64,000 nucleotides of DNA, from contig JAWKUB010000003.1 in the NCBI GenBank assembly GCA_041398745.1, positions 992,001 through 1,056,000 on the forward strand, written 5' to 3'. The notes beneath the pieces were generated by a model that was not told the origin of the DNA, searched no databases, and saw nothing but the letters and a program-made list of their open reading frames with translations. The position numbers and the translations under genes are program-made. The stretch comes from JACKHO01 sp041398745. Lineage in GTDB: Bacteria > Planctomycetota > Planctomycetia > Planctomycetales > Planctomycetaceae. Shown here piece after piece: positions 32,006-42,300 of the stretch (the first letter of the stretch is position 1; every line of letters starts with the position of its first letter).

Positions 32006-33103
32006 ATGGCTGTATCTCCATTCGATCCAATTCAGGACGAATCATTGGGCGATCATTCTGTGGATAGCGCGCCGGCGGGCTTCTCTGAATCTGGCTTTGA
32101 TCAGGCGGCTCCTCAGGAAGAGGCCAACAGTTGGTTCGCGGCTAAGGCAACGCCAATGGTCGCCGGAGTCGCGGTCGTTGCCGGAATGCTGCTAGCGGTA
32201 TTCGGAATGTCCGCGACAAGTGCGGTCAACAATCCGAGCCGTCGGCTTTATCCGGAGCACGTCGCCGCAGCCGACGTTGTCTCTGGGCTCGACCGAGACA
32301 TGTCCGTCGTTGCCGACGAGCTACTTTCAGGTACTCCATCAGGAAAACTTGAGTGGATTGGCCAGATGCGAGATTTCGCGTTTAGCGGGATCAACGAAGC
32401 CGTTAGCGAGTGGCAATTGCGTGAGTCCCGCATTGTGGATGAAGACCGTGCCTTTCGGGGTTACCAAGAAAGTGTCAAAGATTGTGCTGCAATCCTGGAA
32501 TTGGATTCCACTCCGCACATGTATGTGCAGAATAGCCCCTATCCAGACATCTACGTAACGGGAATGGCGGAACCTTACAGCATCGTGATGACAACGAGAT
32601 TCTGGGAGCTGTTTGGTACGCGGAGAGATGAGCTGCGTTTCCTAATTGGCCGTGAGTTGGGGCATTTAAAGTGCGATCACGTACGTCAAAGGAGTCTGTT
32701 GGCCTTCTTCGTCTCAATGATTTATGACGAGCAAGATGAAAGCACTATTGGCAGGATGATGAACTGGATCATTGATGCCGGACTAGCTCGCTGGTGCCAT
32801 GAAACCGAGAAGTCAGCAGATCGTTGTGGACTGATTTGCGTTGGAGCAGTTCCTGGGCAGCCCGAATTCAACACGCGTGTGGCGGACGCAGCCCTCATAC
32901 GCTTGCGTCACAATTCCACAGATATTGAAATTGATCCTGATGTCCATTGGGCGCAAATTGAACAAGTTCAGCAGGAGCACGAACTCGTTTCTTCACTATA
33001 CCGTGCAGCAGGAATGACTCCGTCGCTGGGAGCTACTGCAGATCGACGACGGGATTTGCACGATTGGGCGTCCACCGAATATCGAGAATTGCTTAAACGT
33101 TAA
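32006..33103 (+). CDS. membrane-anchored M48-like protein with altered HExxH
   Basis: A 365-residue protein. An acidic N-terminal tail precedes a TM segment at about 50-73 (PMVAGVAVVAGMLLAVFGMSATSA), then an M48/Ste24-like domain. The expected HExxH zinc motif reads GRELGHLKCDH at 215-225, so the first histidine is arginine. A later ETEKSADRCGL segment matches the family's third-ligand region. Most likely it is a non-catalytic or altered M48 homologue. GGGAGG lies before ATG 32006. It stands just before the divergent KAP NTPase and envelope operon and faces the KAP gene tail to tail. Chaperone-like or scaffold use is inferred. Confidence 0.78.
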   Translation: MAVSPFDPIQDESLGDHSVDSAPAGFSESGFDQAAPQEEANSWFAAKATPMVAGVAVVAGMLLAVFGMSATSAVNNPSRRLYPEHVAAADVVSGLDRDMSVVADELLSGTPSGKLEWIGQMRDFAFSGINEAVSEWQLRESRIVDEDRAFRGYQESVKDCAAILELDSTPHMYVQNSPYPDIYVTGMAEPYSIVMTTRFWELFGTRRDELRFLIGRELGHLKCDHVRQRSLLAFFVSMIYDEQDESTIGRMMNWIIDAGLARWCHETEKSADRCGLICVGAVPGQPEFNTRVADAALIRLRHNSTDIEIDPDVHWAQIEQVQQEHELVSSLYRAAGMTPSLGATADRRRDLHDWASTEYRELLKR

Positions 33104-33394
33104 TTCAATGTTTCAGCTGTGAGGTCGGCACGCAGTTGTTTGGTGCCGAAGCTTTTCATTGTCTTGAATCGAGCAAGATGCGTATTCCGTTGCCGCGCAC
33201 CATCCGCAGCGCGGAGTGTCAGGCTTCTTTATTGGCGTCAACATACCGCCATTTCGGAACGTTCTCTGACAGGGGAACTTCACGATGAGCTTCCAAACGC
33301 CGTTGCGTAGTCGACTCGCCTTAGTGCTGTGCCAGCCGATCCCTACATCAGCCGGCAGGCGAGCACTGGCCTGACATTTGTGGAAAGCGCCCGG

Positions 33395-35443
33395 CTATGT
33401 TGCTCGCAAATCAGGTGGCAGTCGTTTGCTGGCACGCCGATAGGCAATCAACACAATGAGGATGAGGATTCGAACATTGAGAGTTGCAGACGTTGGCCGA
33501 AACGTCACATTCTTCAGCGCGTCGACGACAGCTTTCCAAAGGTTTCGGTAGGCAGCGGTGTCTGTCGCGTTAGCGAGAGCGAACAGTTTCTGATGCAGTT
33601 CTTCTGCCATATGACGCAACACAGGCCGTGTCGTAGGTGACCAACCGAACTGGCGATATGCCCCAAAAATCACGTGCGGAAGTTTTTCGCGAAACTGGTT
33701 CAGTTGCTCATCAACTGACACCGGAGTCCCCCCAATTAGTGAACCTTGTGGATTTAATACAAGGTATTTTCGCATCAGATCCTTCAGTTCGTCGAACTTC
33801 GTTGCCATCTCGGCGACATCTGGTCCGGTAAGCCGCGACAATTCGACATGCGCCTGATGCAGAAACTTTTCTTCAAACAGAAATGCGAAGTACTCCTGTT
33901 GCGGCTTATTGCCTTTGAGGTATTGGCGGATGAGTTCCGCCTTAATACGTCGCGAAATTGTCCCCGAGGGCTCTTCTGCCGTTAATGACTTCCAAAGTTC
34001 CATGGTTCGATTAGTGTCACCTGCAGGAAAAGTCTTTCCGGGAGTCCAGTTGCTAGCGCGCGGAGACGGTGCGATTTGATCGATTGCTTGTATGTCCAAG
34101 CGTGGTCCATAGTGTTCCCACAGAACCCCCATCATGGATGATTCCAGGTCAGGACGAGTAATGGAGGCTGGGTTGAAAACCTTGAATCTCAGTTGGCTTC
34201 GCACATGCGGCACAATGACGACCGTACCTGGAAATGACAGAAAACGCCGAGACAAAGTCAAAGCGGCCTGGGCAATTTCCGGAGTGCTGCGGTCGATTTC
34301 ATCAAAACACCAAACCACTCGGTAGCCACGCTTTCGCAGTCCGTGCAGCACCCACTCCAACTGTCGCTCCCATAGCATGCCCGATAATGAGACTGAGAAT
34401 GAAACGCCACCGGGCAATTGCATTTGCCCCCGCGTGAACATTAACTGAAACGTCCGCATGGCAAAAACGGGGACGGTCAATAGTGGATAGCGAAAGAAGT
34501 TCGTGAAGTTCACCCCTAGAAAACGCCAGGGTGCAGGAGACTCTGGATGGCTGAGGATGGTCTCAAACACGTGCCAGTGCAAATCGGCCTCAGACGAGAA
34601 TCGCCATGCGTCGATGTTCAGGAAAATTGTCTGTGTCGCGTCCCGCTTTGGCGTCGATGGCTCCGGGGCAGCATCTGGATTGAAGGCATCACGGCTCGCC
34701 TTTGAGGGCTGTTCTGCATCTTGAGGCAAAGCTTCCCAGAGTTCGTGGCAGCGTTCGGGATCCAGGTAACACCTTAAGGTTTCCCAAATTGCATTGGCTC
34801 CAGCTTGCCACGGCAATGCTGGAGGAATACTCGACAGGCGCTGGTGAAACGCATGAACGGCCCGCAACATGGCAGGACAATAGTTCCGTTGCAGTGCCTC
34901 AATTACGAACGACTTTCCCGCTCCCCACCCTCCTTCAAGCGCAATGACAACAGCGGACGAATCTTTCTCCACAAAGCGTATACGATGTCTCAATTCATTA
35001 AATGCATGTCTTTGAGAGGGGAGCAACCGAGCAGTCGGGTGTTCATCAAAACTCTCTTCAGCACGGTCTCCGTATCTTGCGGCAGCCGTGGCTCCGAATC
35101 TTGAATACAGAAACAAGTGCATGGCCAGCCAGACGGATACCATTGAGATGAAGAGTGTTGCCCGCTGCTCCATCGTCCCCTCGACAAACCATACGTCCCC
35201 TTTCAGCAGCATGCAGGTTGCTGTAAAGAGCACGAGCCAAATCAGATTCTCGACAGCTCCGAACCACCAGTTCAAGGTTTTGGATACATGCTCGCCCGCC
35301 AACGCGCACCACCAAGAAAGTCTGACGAACAGCTTTCCCGTAAAAAGTCCTTCCGCAACGAGCCACAGAATTGCAATCAACGAACACCAGAACGCAAAAA
35401 ACGTGTTCCAGACGGTGCCAAGATAGGAGATTCTGCTGTCCAT
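33395..35443 (-). CDS. KAP-family membrane P-loop NTPase
   Basis: A 682-residue protein with three hydrophobic segments (about 8-32, 62-80 and 97-115) before a P-loop NTPase domain. Walker A GGWGAGKS is at 171-178, and Walker B VVWCFDEIDR is at about 376-385, followed by a STP segment and a sensor-like VVIVPHV. The large insert between the Walker motifs and the IDAWRF motif are typical of KAP NTPases, which are membrane-associated STAND/AAA-like ATPases linked to defence or signalling. It is transcribed divergently from the envelope operon, and their 273-base gap probably holds both promoters. It may energise or regulate that operon's product. Confidence 0.82.
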   Translation of the reverse strand: MDSRISYLGTVWNTFFAFWCSLIAILWLVAEGLFTGKLFVRLSWWCALAGEHVSKTLNWWFGAVENLIWLVLFTATCMLLKGDVWFVEGTMEQRATLFISMVSVWLAMHLFLYSRFGATAAARYGDRAEESFDEHPTARLLPSQRHAFNELRHRIRFVEKDSSAVVIALEGGWGAGKSFVIEALQRNYCPAMLRAVHAFHQRLSSIPPALPWQAGANAIWETLRCYLDPERCHELWEALPQDAEQPSKASRDAFNPDAAPEPSTPKRDATQTIFLNIDAWRFSSEADLHWHVFETILSHPESPAPWRFLGVNFTNFFRYPLLTVPVFAMRTFQLMFTRGQMQLPGGVSFSVSLSGMLWERQLEWVLHGLRKRGYRVVWCFDEIDRSTPEIAQAALTLSRRFLSFPGTVVIVPHVRSQLRFKVFNPASITRPDLESSMMGVLWEHYGPRLDIQAIDQIAPSPRASNWTPGKTFPAGDTNRTMELWKSLTAEEPSGTISRRIKAELIRQYLKGNKPQQEYFAFLFEEKFLHQAHVELSRLTGPDVAEMATKFDELKDLMRKYLVLNPQGSLIGGTPVSVDEQLNQFREKLPHVIFGAYRQFGWSPTTRPVLRHMAEELHQKLFALANATDTAAYRNLWKAVVDALKNVTFRPTSATLNVRILILIVLIAYRRASKRLPPDLRAT

Positions 35444-35716
35444 GAGCCCATACGAGTTAGACGGAAAGTTGGCGGCTGAGTTAGCAACGGTAAAAAGAAA
35501 CTGCCACCGGGACCCGTATCCCTGCCAATCCTTCGTTGACTCTCGTCAAGCCGACTTCATAATGAGTGTGCCTGATCGGTATGACCGCTCGCAAGGCTAA
35601 AATTCAGCATTTCACCTTCCTGAGTTGAACGGGCAGTTGACACTTTGCCTATTAGATGTTGTGTGTCATGAAATGTCCGTAGTCAAACGTCGCACTCGCT
35701 GTCCCCTGAAATCCGA

Positions 35717-36871
35717 ATGAACGTTCCCACCTGGGGCATTGACCTCACTACTGTACCGCTCCGCGCTGCGACATTGGAGGAGGAAGTTCGCCACATCTCG
35801 GGATCGCGGTCCAACTTCGACGAAGATCGTCCATTTGGACTCTCATGCCCGCTGACAATGTCCTTAATGCAAAACTATCAGTCTCGAGGTGTGAACCCTA
35901 AGGCACTGTTGCGAAGTTCGACCAAGGATTTGGAGGAATTGGCCAAGCTCAACAAGCAGACGCGGAATGAAGTTTGGGGGCCTATTGTCTACGCTCACCC
36001 TCCGCTTTGGCCTACAGGTGCATTAGACGAACTCTCTGGAGAAATCGAGTCGGCGTTGGGGCAGCAAGCTCGACCAGTCGCCTCACCATTGGCGGCGACT
36101 GTCGGATGGCTCGTTGAACAGACGCAGTTGACGTTTCCAATTGACGTTATGGCGATGACAACGGGCATGCGAGGATTCGTCGATTTGACGCAAATCAAGC
36201 TGACAAAAACCGACCGAACGGTGGTTCTGATTCCCAGTTGGTTTCATGGTTGTCGCGAAACGGATTTCACGTCAATGCAATCTGACCTGCTGCCGGAGCG
36301 ACAATGCGATGTCGTGTTGCTGGCATCCGAGTCGGCGAAGCGTGCCTGGTCGGAATGTTGGTCGCAACGAATTCCTCCCCCGCTACGGGGGGTACAGGAA
36401 CCACGAAACTGGGTAAGTTCTGGAAGTTGCTGGCTTTCGCGGCATTTCCAGGACGAGAGCCTCACTCATGGGCTGTTCGATTCGCTGGAACTGAAAGCAT
36501 CGGTTCCTGTCGAACTTGGCTTGATTTGTTCCGCGAAGGACTTCTCAGGGCCATTCTGGTATCGGTTGCGGCGTAGCTCGCCCCATGAGTTGAAGTACAA
36601 CGGGCCTGTTCCCCAGCAACTCATCGTTGCGGCCATTCCTTTCGAACCATCGCTTCAGCCGGTTCCGCTGGATTGGGTGCCACACAGTTCTTGGGAGAAG
36701 TTCGGTGTTTCGATGATGACTCGAATTCGCGCCAAAGGTGATTTACCCTCGAATTATGCACCGAATCGTGATACGTTGCGAATCGTATTGGAGGATCGTG
36801 CCGAGGAGGGCGCAATTTGGTCGCATTCTGCCATTCGCGCGCACTACGTGGGCACCGGGGCGGAGATTTGA
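35717..36871 (+). CDS. hypothetical protein, first gene of the tubulin-like operon
   Basis: A 384-residue soluble protein that I do not recognise. It is mixed alpha/beta (TVVLIPSWFHGCRET, CDVVLLASESAKRAW), with a conserved-looking N-terminus (MNVPTWGIDL) and no signal peptide or membrane segment. No P-loop or metal motif is visible. The alternating strands could form a Rossmann-like fold. Its stop overlaps the ATG of a 28-codon frame (TGATG), which in turn overlaps the next gene's start. It is probably a cytoplasmic subunit of the operon product. Confidence 0.75.
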   Translation: MNVPTWGIDLTTVPLRAATLEEEVRHISGSRSNFDEDRPFGLSCPLTMSLMQNYQSRGVNPKALLRSSTKDLEELAKLNKQTRNEVWGPIVYAHPPLWPTGALDELSGEIESALGQQARPVASPLAATVGWLVEQTQLTFPIDVMAMTTGMRGFVDLTQIKLTKTDRTVVLIPSWFHGCRETDFTSMQSDLLPERQCDVVLLASESAKRAWSECWSQRIPPPLRGVQEPRNWVSSGSCWLSRHFQDESLTHGLFDSLELKASVPVELGLICSAKDFSGPFWYRLRRSSPHELKYNGPVPQQLIVAAIPFEPSLQPVPLDWVPHSSWEKFGVSMMTRIRAKGDLPSNYAPNRDTLRIVLEDRAEEGAIWSHSAIRAHYVGTGAEI

Positions 36872-36957
36872 TGCAGACTGTTCGTCGATTGCGGCGGGGT
36901 GACTCTCACATCGAGTTTACCCACGGTCGTTCACATCCCGGAAATTACCATCGATGA
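36871..36957 (+). CDS. possible 28-residue coupled small protein
   Basis: The frame starts at ATG 36871, which overlaps the upstream stop as TGATG. It ends at TGA 36955-36957, which overlaps the next gene's ATG as ATGA. The product is basic (MQTVRRLRRGD, then HGRSHPGNYHR). The exact overlap at both ends suggests a translational-coupling leader or a genuine micro-protein, but chance is possible. Confidence 0.4.
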   Translation: MQTVRRLRRGDSHIEFTHGRSHPGNYHR

Positions 36958-38741
36958 TTTGCCCCTACCCTGATTGTGACGCTTCGACCGGAACAGGAAA
37001 GACCGCTCCGCTCATCGAGCTCACGGAGGATATCTTGCTGTGCGGCGAATGCGGTCGTGTCGCTTACCGCTGCGTTGAGAAGGCGTGCTCCGCAGCCAAT
37101 CGTCCGTTCACACGATTCTGTGTCCTCTGCGGACATGACCAGTGGGATCTAGACGGTCCCAAGAACGCTGCTGACCTATGGCGGCAGTCCGCCGAGTTTC
37201 AGAGAATTTGGAGGTTTGCACTCGCACCAAGTGAGCAAACAGGAAAGCCATCGGATGACTCGGACAATCAAGATCGCCCGGTCCAGCCGCGGTGCGTGGA
37301 TGTTCAGAGACTTGATCGACGACGCTTTCGTCCTGAGGACGAACGGCCGGTTTGGACCATGGGAGATGGCGTCATCTTTCTCCATCAGGGAGGGCATAGT
37401 GTCGCCGCAGTTCATGGCTACGCGGAGGCAGTGAAGACCGATGTCGCACTTGTCCTTGAAGAGCGTGCGTTGTTTGATGCACCTACAAATTGGCGTCTAC
37501 TCGTCAACGAGTCATCCATCGATTTTCGTCGTCCTTATCCGCCGATTATTTCGACGGACCGCCGCAATGTGGTCTTCTCTACACCCTATGGAGTGGCAAT
37601 GTTGTCGCCAACTGACCTCGAGGGATGGTCAGCTAATGGCAGCGTGACTCCGAAAACTATTCTGGAACTGGCGAAACAGGACACGTCGGGTGGCCAACTG
37701 ATATGGCTGGCTGCGCCGCCAGTCTTAATTACTCAAGGTGAGACGGTGAACGACGAACCGCTCTTCGGATTTCTGCTTGCCCGAGCCGAAATGCGGAGCG
37801 CCCACGCTCAAAAGATCCAGTATTTCTGGTACTCGACAGCGGCAAGCGAGCACCACGAGCAAATTCAAGACATCCCGAGCAACGCCTTGGAGTTGGAGTT
37901 ACAGGGTTCCCCCTGCCAAATCGAAGTGCTTGGCGGTCGGGGATTGCTCTTCGCAACAGACCGTGGCCTTTGGTTGTGGCCCATTCCGCTAGAAACGCCG
38001 CCGGAGCGGTGGCAGAGTATTCACAGAATACGAATTTGGGGTGAGAATGCCGTCTGTCGTTCCGCAAATGCGGATGAACGTGACCGAATTGTGCTCGATC
38101 AACATGTACGTAATCGGAACTTTTTGCGTTGGAATTCCCTCGTGGTCTTGGGGGCGAACCAGACAAACCTACGTGGCCAAATGCGAATTTGGCTCAGCGT
38201 TCGAGCAGCGGACGAGACCGAATTTCTCGAACGAGTCGATTTGTATTGGGAGGAGGGTGCCGTCCACTCTCCCACCTGTGTGAGACCAGAGGAGACCCGT
38301 CGCGTAATTCCTATTGGCCGTGGAATGGATCGTGCCGGCGAGACATCGTATTTCCTGGCGGCCGATCGCGGGCAACTCGAAGCCGCGCCGTTTTCCGACC
38401 AGCGCCTTCGTTCAATCCGCGACGGCTTCGCCAATCCAATTTCCAGCCTGCAGTCCGTCCAACTACGAGATCCATTAATGTTGCTCGTTCGCGATGAGCA
38501 CATCGATTCAGAATCCGGGCGATCAACAGGGCACAAAATCGATGGTGGAGCGTCCATGCCGGAGTATTACGTCCAACTTCGAACACTTACGTTTTCTGAC
38601 AAATTCGGTCCAACAATTGGCCCACTCATGCTCGCCACCGATCCACTTTTTTGGCTGAGAAGCTTGTTCTGCCTTGAAATTGATGTGGATAAGGATGATT
38701 TTGTGATCCGGCGTTACGATCTCCACGTTACCGAGGAATGA
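36954..38741 (+). CDS. zinc-ribbon protein, hypothetical
   Basis: A 595-residue protein. The first 65 residues hold about nine cysteines in paired patterns (CPYPDC, LLCGECG, YRCVEKAC, FCVLCG), which suggests two zinc ribbons. The rest is beta-rich with many short strands (VTPKTILELAKQ, QLIWLAAPPVLI, RGLLFATDRGLWLWPI), like a propeller, and has no known catalytic motif. No signal peptide. It is linked to the next gene by 91 bases and is part of the operon. The zinc ribbons may bind partners with similar Cys-rich ends. The Hsp70-fold and GrpE-like proteins of this operon have such ends too. Confidence 0.72.
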   Translation: MICPYPDCDASTGTGKTAPLIELTEDILLCGECGRVAYRCVEKACSAANRPFTRFCVLCGHDQWDLDGPKNAADLWRQSAEFQRIWRFALAPSEQTGKPSDDSDNQDRPVQPRCVDVQRLDRRRFRPEDERPVWTMGDGVIFLHQGGHSVAAVHGYAEAVKTDVALVLEERALFDAPTNWRLLVNESSIDFRRPYPPIISTDRRNVVFSTPYGVAMLSPTDLEGWSANGSVTPKTILELAKQDTSGGQLIWLAAPPVLITQGETVNDEPLFGFLLARAEMRSAHAQKIQYFWYSTAASEHHEQIQDIPSNALELELQGSPCQIEVLGGRGLLFATDRGLWLWPIPLETPPERWQSIHRIRIWGENAVCRSANADERDRIVLDQHVRNRNFLRWNSLVVLGANQTNLRGQMRIWLSVRAADETEFLERVDLYWEEGAVHSPTCVRPEETRRVIPIGRGMDRAGETSYFLAADRGQLEAAPFSDQRLRSIRDGFANPISSLQSVQLRDPLMLLVRDEHIDSESGRSTGHKIDGGASMPEYYVQLRTLTFSDKFGPTIGPLMLATDPLFWLRSLFCLEIDVDKDDFVIRRYDLHVTEE

Positions 38742-38832
38742 ACTCCATGATTTGCATCCGGTAAGTACTTGGGATTACTGTTACTCTGACATCGACTGAC
38801 AACTTACATTCCCCTTCAGGAGCTAGTCGTAA

Positions 38833-39252
38833 ATGGTTGCTTTTAATCTTCCTTCTTGGGGCAGCCTGCCTTTGTTGGCGGCCCCAGCCACCGACGAGGC
38901 TGGCGGCATTGACTACATGCGAGTTGGTGTTGTCGTGCTCATCATTGTGTTTTGCTTTCTGGTGGTTTATCAGGTGGTCTTTCCCCTCGTGCTGCGACGA
39001 TTGCGCTGGTGGCCGCGTGACACCTTCGCCTGGTGTACGTTTCTGATGACAATACTGCTGTTCGGTGTTCCAATCTACGCGTTTTGGGATGATTTGATGC
39101 TGGAATCGATGAGTGGTACCAGCTTTCGTTATGGATTGCGCGCTGGGCTAATTGGTGCGGGAGCGATAGCAGCATTTCTTTGCCTGTTCGGCTTGTCGAC
39201 GCCCCGAAGACACAAAAACCCTGTCGTCCAACGCCAATCCACTCAGAAATAG
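38833..39252 (+). CDS. small integral membrane protein
   Basis: A 139-residue protein with about three hydrophobic segments: VGVVVLIIVFCFLVVYQVVF near 32-51, AWCTFLMTILLFGVPIYAF near 66-84, and GLIGAGAIAAFLCLFGL near 104-122. A short, mildly hydrophobic N-terminus (LPLLAAPA) precedes them, and a basic tail ends the protein. CAGGAG lies upstream of ATG 38833. It could anchor the complex in the cytoplasmic membrane. No family is recognised. Confidence 0.75.
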   Translation: MVAFNLPSWGSLPLLAAPATDEAGGIDYMRVGVVVLIIVFCFLVVYQVVFPLVLRRLRWWPRDTFAWCTFLMTILLFGVPIYAFWDDLMLESMSGTSFRYGLRAGLIGAGAIAAFLCLFGLSTPRRHKNPVVQRQSTQK

Positions 39253-39315
39253 CCGGCCAAGACCAGATGGTCCTATTTCCTCCCTCGCTCACTACGTTCC
39301 CAAAGGCAAATCAAA

Positions 39316-42300
39316 ATGGCTGTTACAACTTCTTACATGGGCTTTGATGGACAACTTGACTACGAAAAGGACAAGCTTGACAAGTTTGTTCCGACTGTGC
39401 TGATTGGCTTGGGGGGGACTGGGCGGGAAGTCATGTTGCGTTTCCGCAAGAACATGTCGGATGAGTATCCCATTTGGCAGGCAGGTTGTTTGAAGTACTT
39501 GCTGATTGACACGGACGATCAGACAGACACGCTGAATAGCGGTCCTCCTGGGATGTACGATGGAGTACGTATTCGTCGTGATCAAAACGAGTTTGTCCCA
39601 ACGGGAATTGCGCCTCAAGAGTATCGCGAAGCGCTGAACAATCTTAAGCAGCGTGGCGACCGTCGTTTCAAGAACTGGATGCATCCTGACTTTGAATTGC
39701 TTGTCCCTCCAAGAACTCTAGAGAACGGTTCCGGAACCATCCGGCAGGCGGGACGATTGGCATTCTTTCTCCGATATCAAACCATTCGAGATGTGTTAGA
39801 ACGCCAAATCCGGTCGGTCCTCGATTTTGCAGCTCAACATCCTAAGCAACTTTTTGGACGTCCCGGTTCCGTTGACGACAATCGCCTTGAAGTTGTGATC
39901 GTAACGTCCCTCGCCGGAGGAACAGGGGCTGGAATGTTTATGGATTTGGCGTATCTAGTACGCGACATCCTGGATTCTAACTCCGACCTCAAACGGGTGA
40001 CGACGCACAGTACGCTCATCTCGGTCCTGCCAAACATCTACTGTTCTGTGCACCCGAATTTGGCAAATCGTTTTCAGCAGAATGCATATGCAGCGCTGTT
40101 GGAAATGGAGCATTACAACACTGCCCGACCTCTGAATCCCTTCGGTAAGCCTCAAGCGGACCATGAAGAACGTTCACTCGACCGGCCATCTTTCCGAGTC
40201 AATTGGTCAGATCCAAGTGGAAGCGAGCGAGATCTTAATTTTCGCCCGTGGGACACGTGCTATCTCGTCGACGACACGCATGATTATGCACGCACGCGAA
40301 ATCGGACAAAGGAAGATGTCTGCCAGATGATTGCCGATTACTTGTTCCTGGATTTCGGGAATAATCCGTTCGCCATTGCAAAACGCTCGGCTCGTTCCAA
40401 TCACACCCAGCTAACGGACCGACGGCTGGCAGATCAAGTCCGTGATGGCGGCGAGGACTCGGAAGCCGATGCAATTCTGTACGAGAACTACTACGGTTGT
40501 ACTTACAGTTCATTCGGTTTGGCTGAAGTGTTTTTTGACCGCGAGCGTCTCTATCGAATTGCTGGGTATCGCCTTGCGCAAATCCTGGTTGACGACCTTT
40601 GGCTTCAAACTCGATCCTCGTATCCAGAAGCTACCTACAAAACTTGGGCGTCAGAGGATTTGACCGGGGGGCGGATACCAAGCGGGGAACAGACCAGTTA
40701 CGTGTTTAATGCGGCTTCGCTCATGGCATTGTTGCTGGGGGACAAGAAGTCTGGATTGCCCAAGATTGTCGATGACACGTTCCAAAAGCTCGATTCGGGA
40801 GGGCCCTACGCGGAGTCGTCACGACAGATTTCCAAGTCGGTACAAACGTTTAGTGATGCACTAGATGCTGCAACGGTCAATGAGCCGAACTCTGCCCGCA
40901 ACCAAATGCTCACCAAGTGTCAGGAACACTTAGGGCGGGTGCCGGATGTTGGCAAATTGCGGAATCGAATTCGCGCGTTGTTGCGTGAGCGTTTCGCGAA
41001 GATTGGCGTGAATCCGGTGTTGCAATTAGCTGAAGAGTTTCGCGATTCCCTTGAAAAATCGTCAGCCGCCTTGAGGAAGAAGAAGGGGCAGGAACCAACG
41101 TCGCTAAAACAAGGTCTGGCGCGCCTCACCGATGCTGAGGCGGTTCCAATTGTCAGTCGTCGTACTGCAGTACGAACCGAGTTCCACGACGCTGTCGATG
41201 GAGCACGCAGGCATGTCCATGAATTGCTGGAAAGTGTCGGGGCGGAATACGCTGAAATGTTGGCCACTGAGTTGCGCAACTTTGTGGACATGCCCCCTTC
41301 CAATAATCGCCCGCCCTACAAAACGACTGTTGAGTCGTTTAGCGAAGTTCGGCGATTCCTGGAAAAGCTATCGCAGCAGTTGGAACGCCAGTTCACGCTG
41401 CACTCGCAAATTCAGACAAACGAGCGCAAGCAATCCCTTTTGCCCGTTCAGTCGATCGACGAATACAACGATTTGATTCGCATGTCGTTGTTGAATCATC
41501 CAGAGATTGGCCCGGAAACCATCGCTTCATCCGGATACGACTCCTTGAAAGCCGAACGACAGGTCCTCAATTTGCTGCCGCAGCAATCCGAGGATGCAAC
41601 GCCATGGACGCGGGCGACGATTATGGATGCTTGGCTCGGCGACTACCGCGACAATCCAGACATTCTTCCCGCAGTGGCAGAAACGTTAGCGAAGAAATGC
41701 CAGGACCTGCTGCGCGAGTGTATGCCGCTCGAACGTTTTAAAGGAGGCAACGTCGTCGATTTGATGATTGTTCAAGATTCCGATCGCGCAGAACGTGTCA
41801 CGAAAATGGTGGATGGCAGTACGGTATCTCTTCCAATGGCCAATATCGACAAGGATCCGCAGCGATTTCGTCCTGCCTGGAGAAACCTGCTGGGAATCAC
41901 CCCTGCCGACGCGAATGACCCCAAGAGTCAGAAGAACGCTGGGCTCATGGAGGAGCAAGTCAGCGGAGTGAATGCAATGGCGCGGGGAGGTATCAGCCCC
42001 GACCGTCAGGTCATCCACGAAACAACTTCAGCCTTTGAGTCGCGAATGGTTTTGGTACGTGAACTCGCGGGAATCCCGTTGCACGCGTACGACCGACTCG
42101 GCGAGCTAGCCAAGTCCTACTTCAGCGACGCCGTTCGACAACAGCGGGAACTTTCGCACGTCCGTTGGCGAGACACTTTTGAAGAACTCCCGGACATCGA
42201 ACGAATCTCGTCCGACGAGTACTATTTCGTTCAACAGGAAGTGCTCAACGTGTTGCGGGGAATTATGCTGCAATTCATTCGTCATGATCAGGATGGCCGC

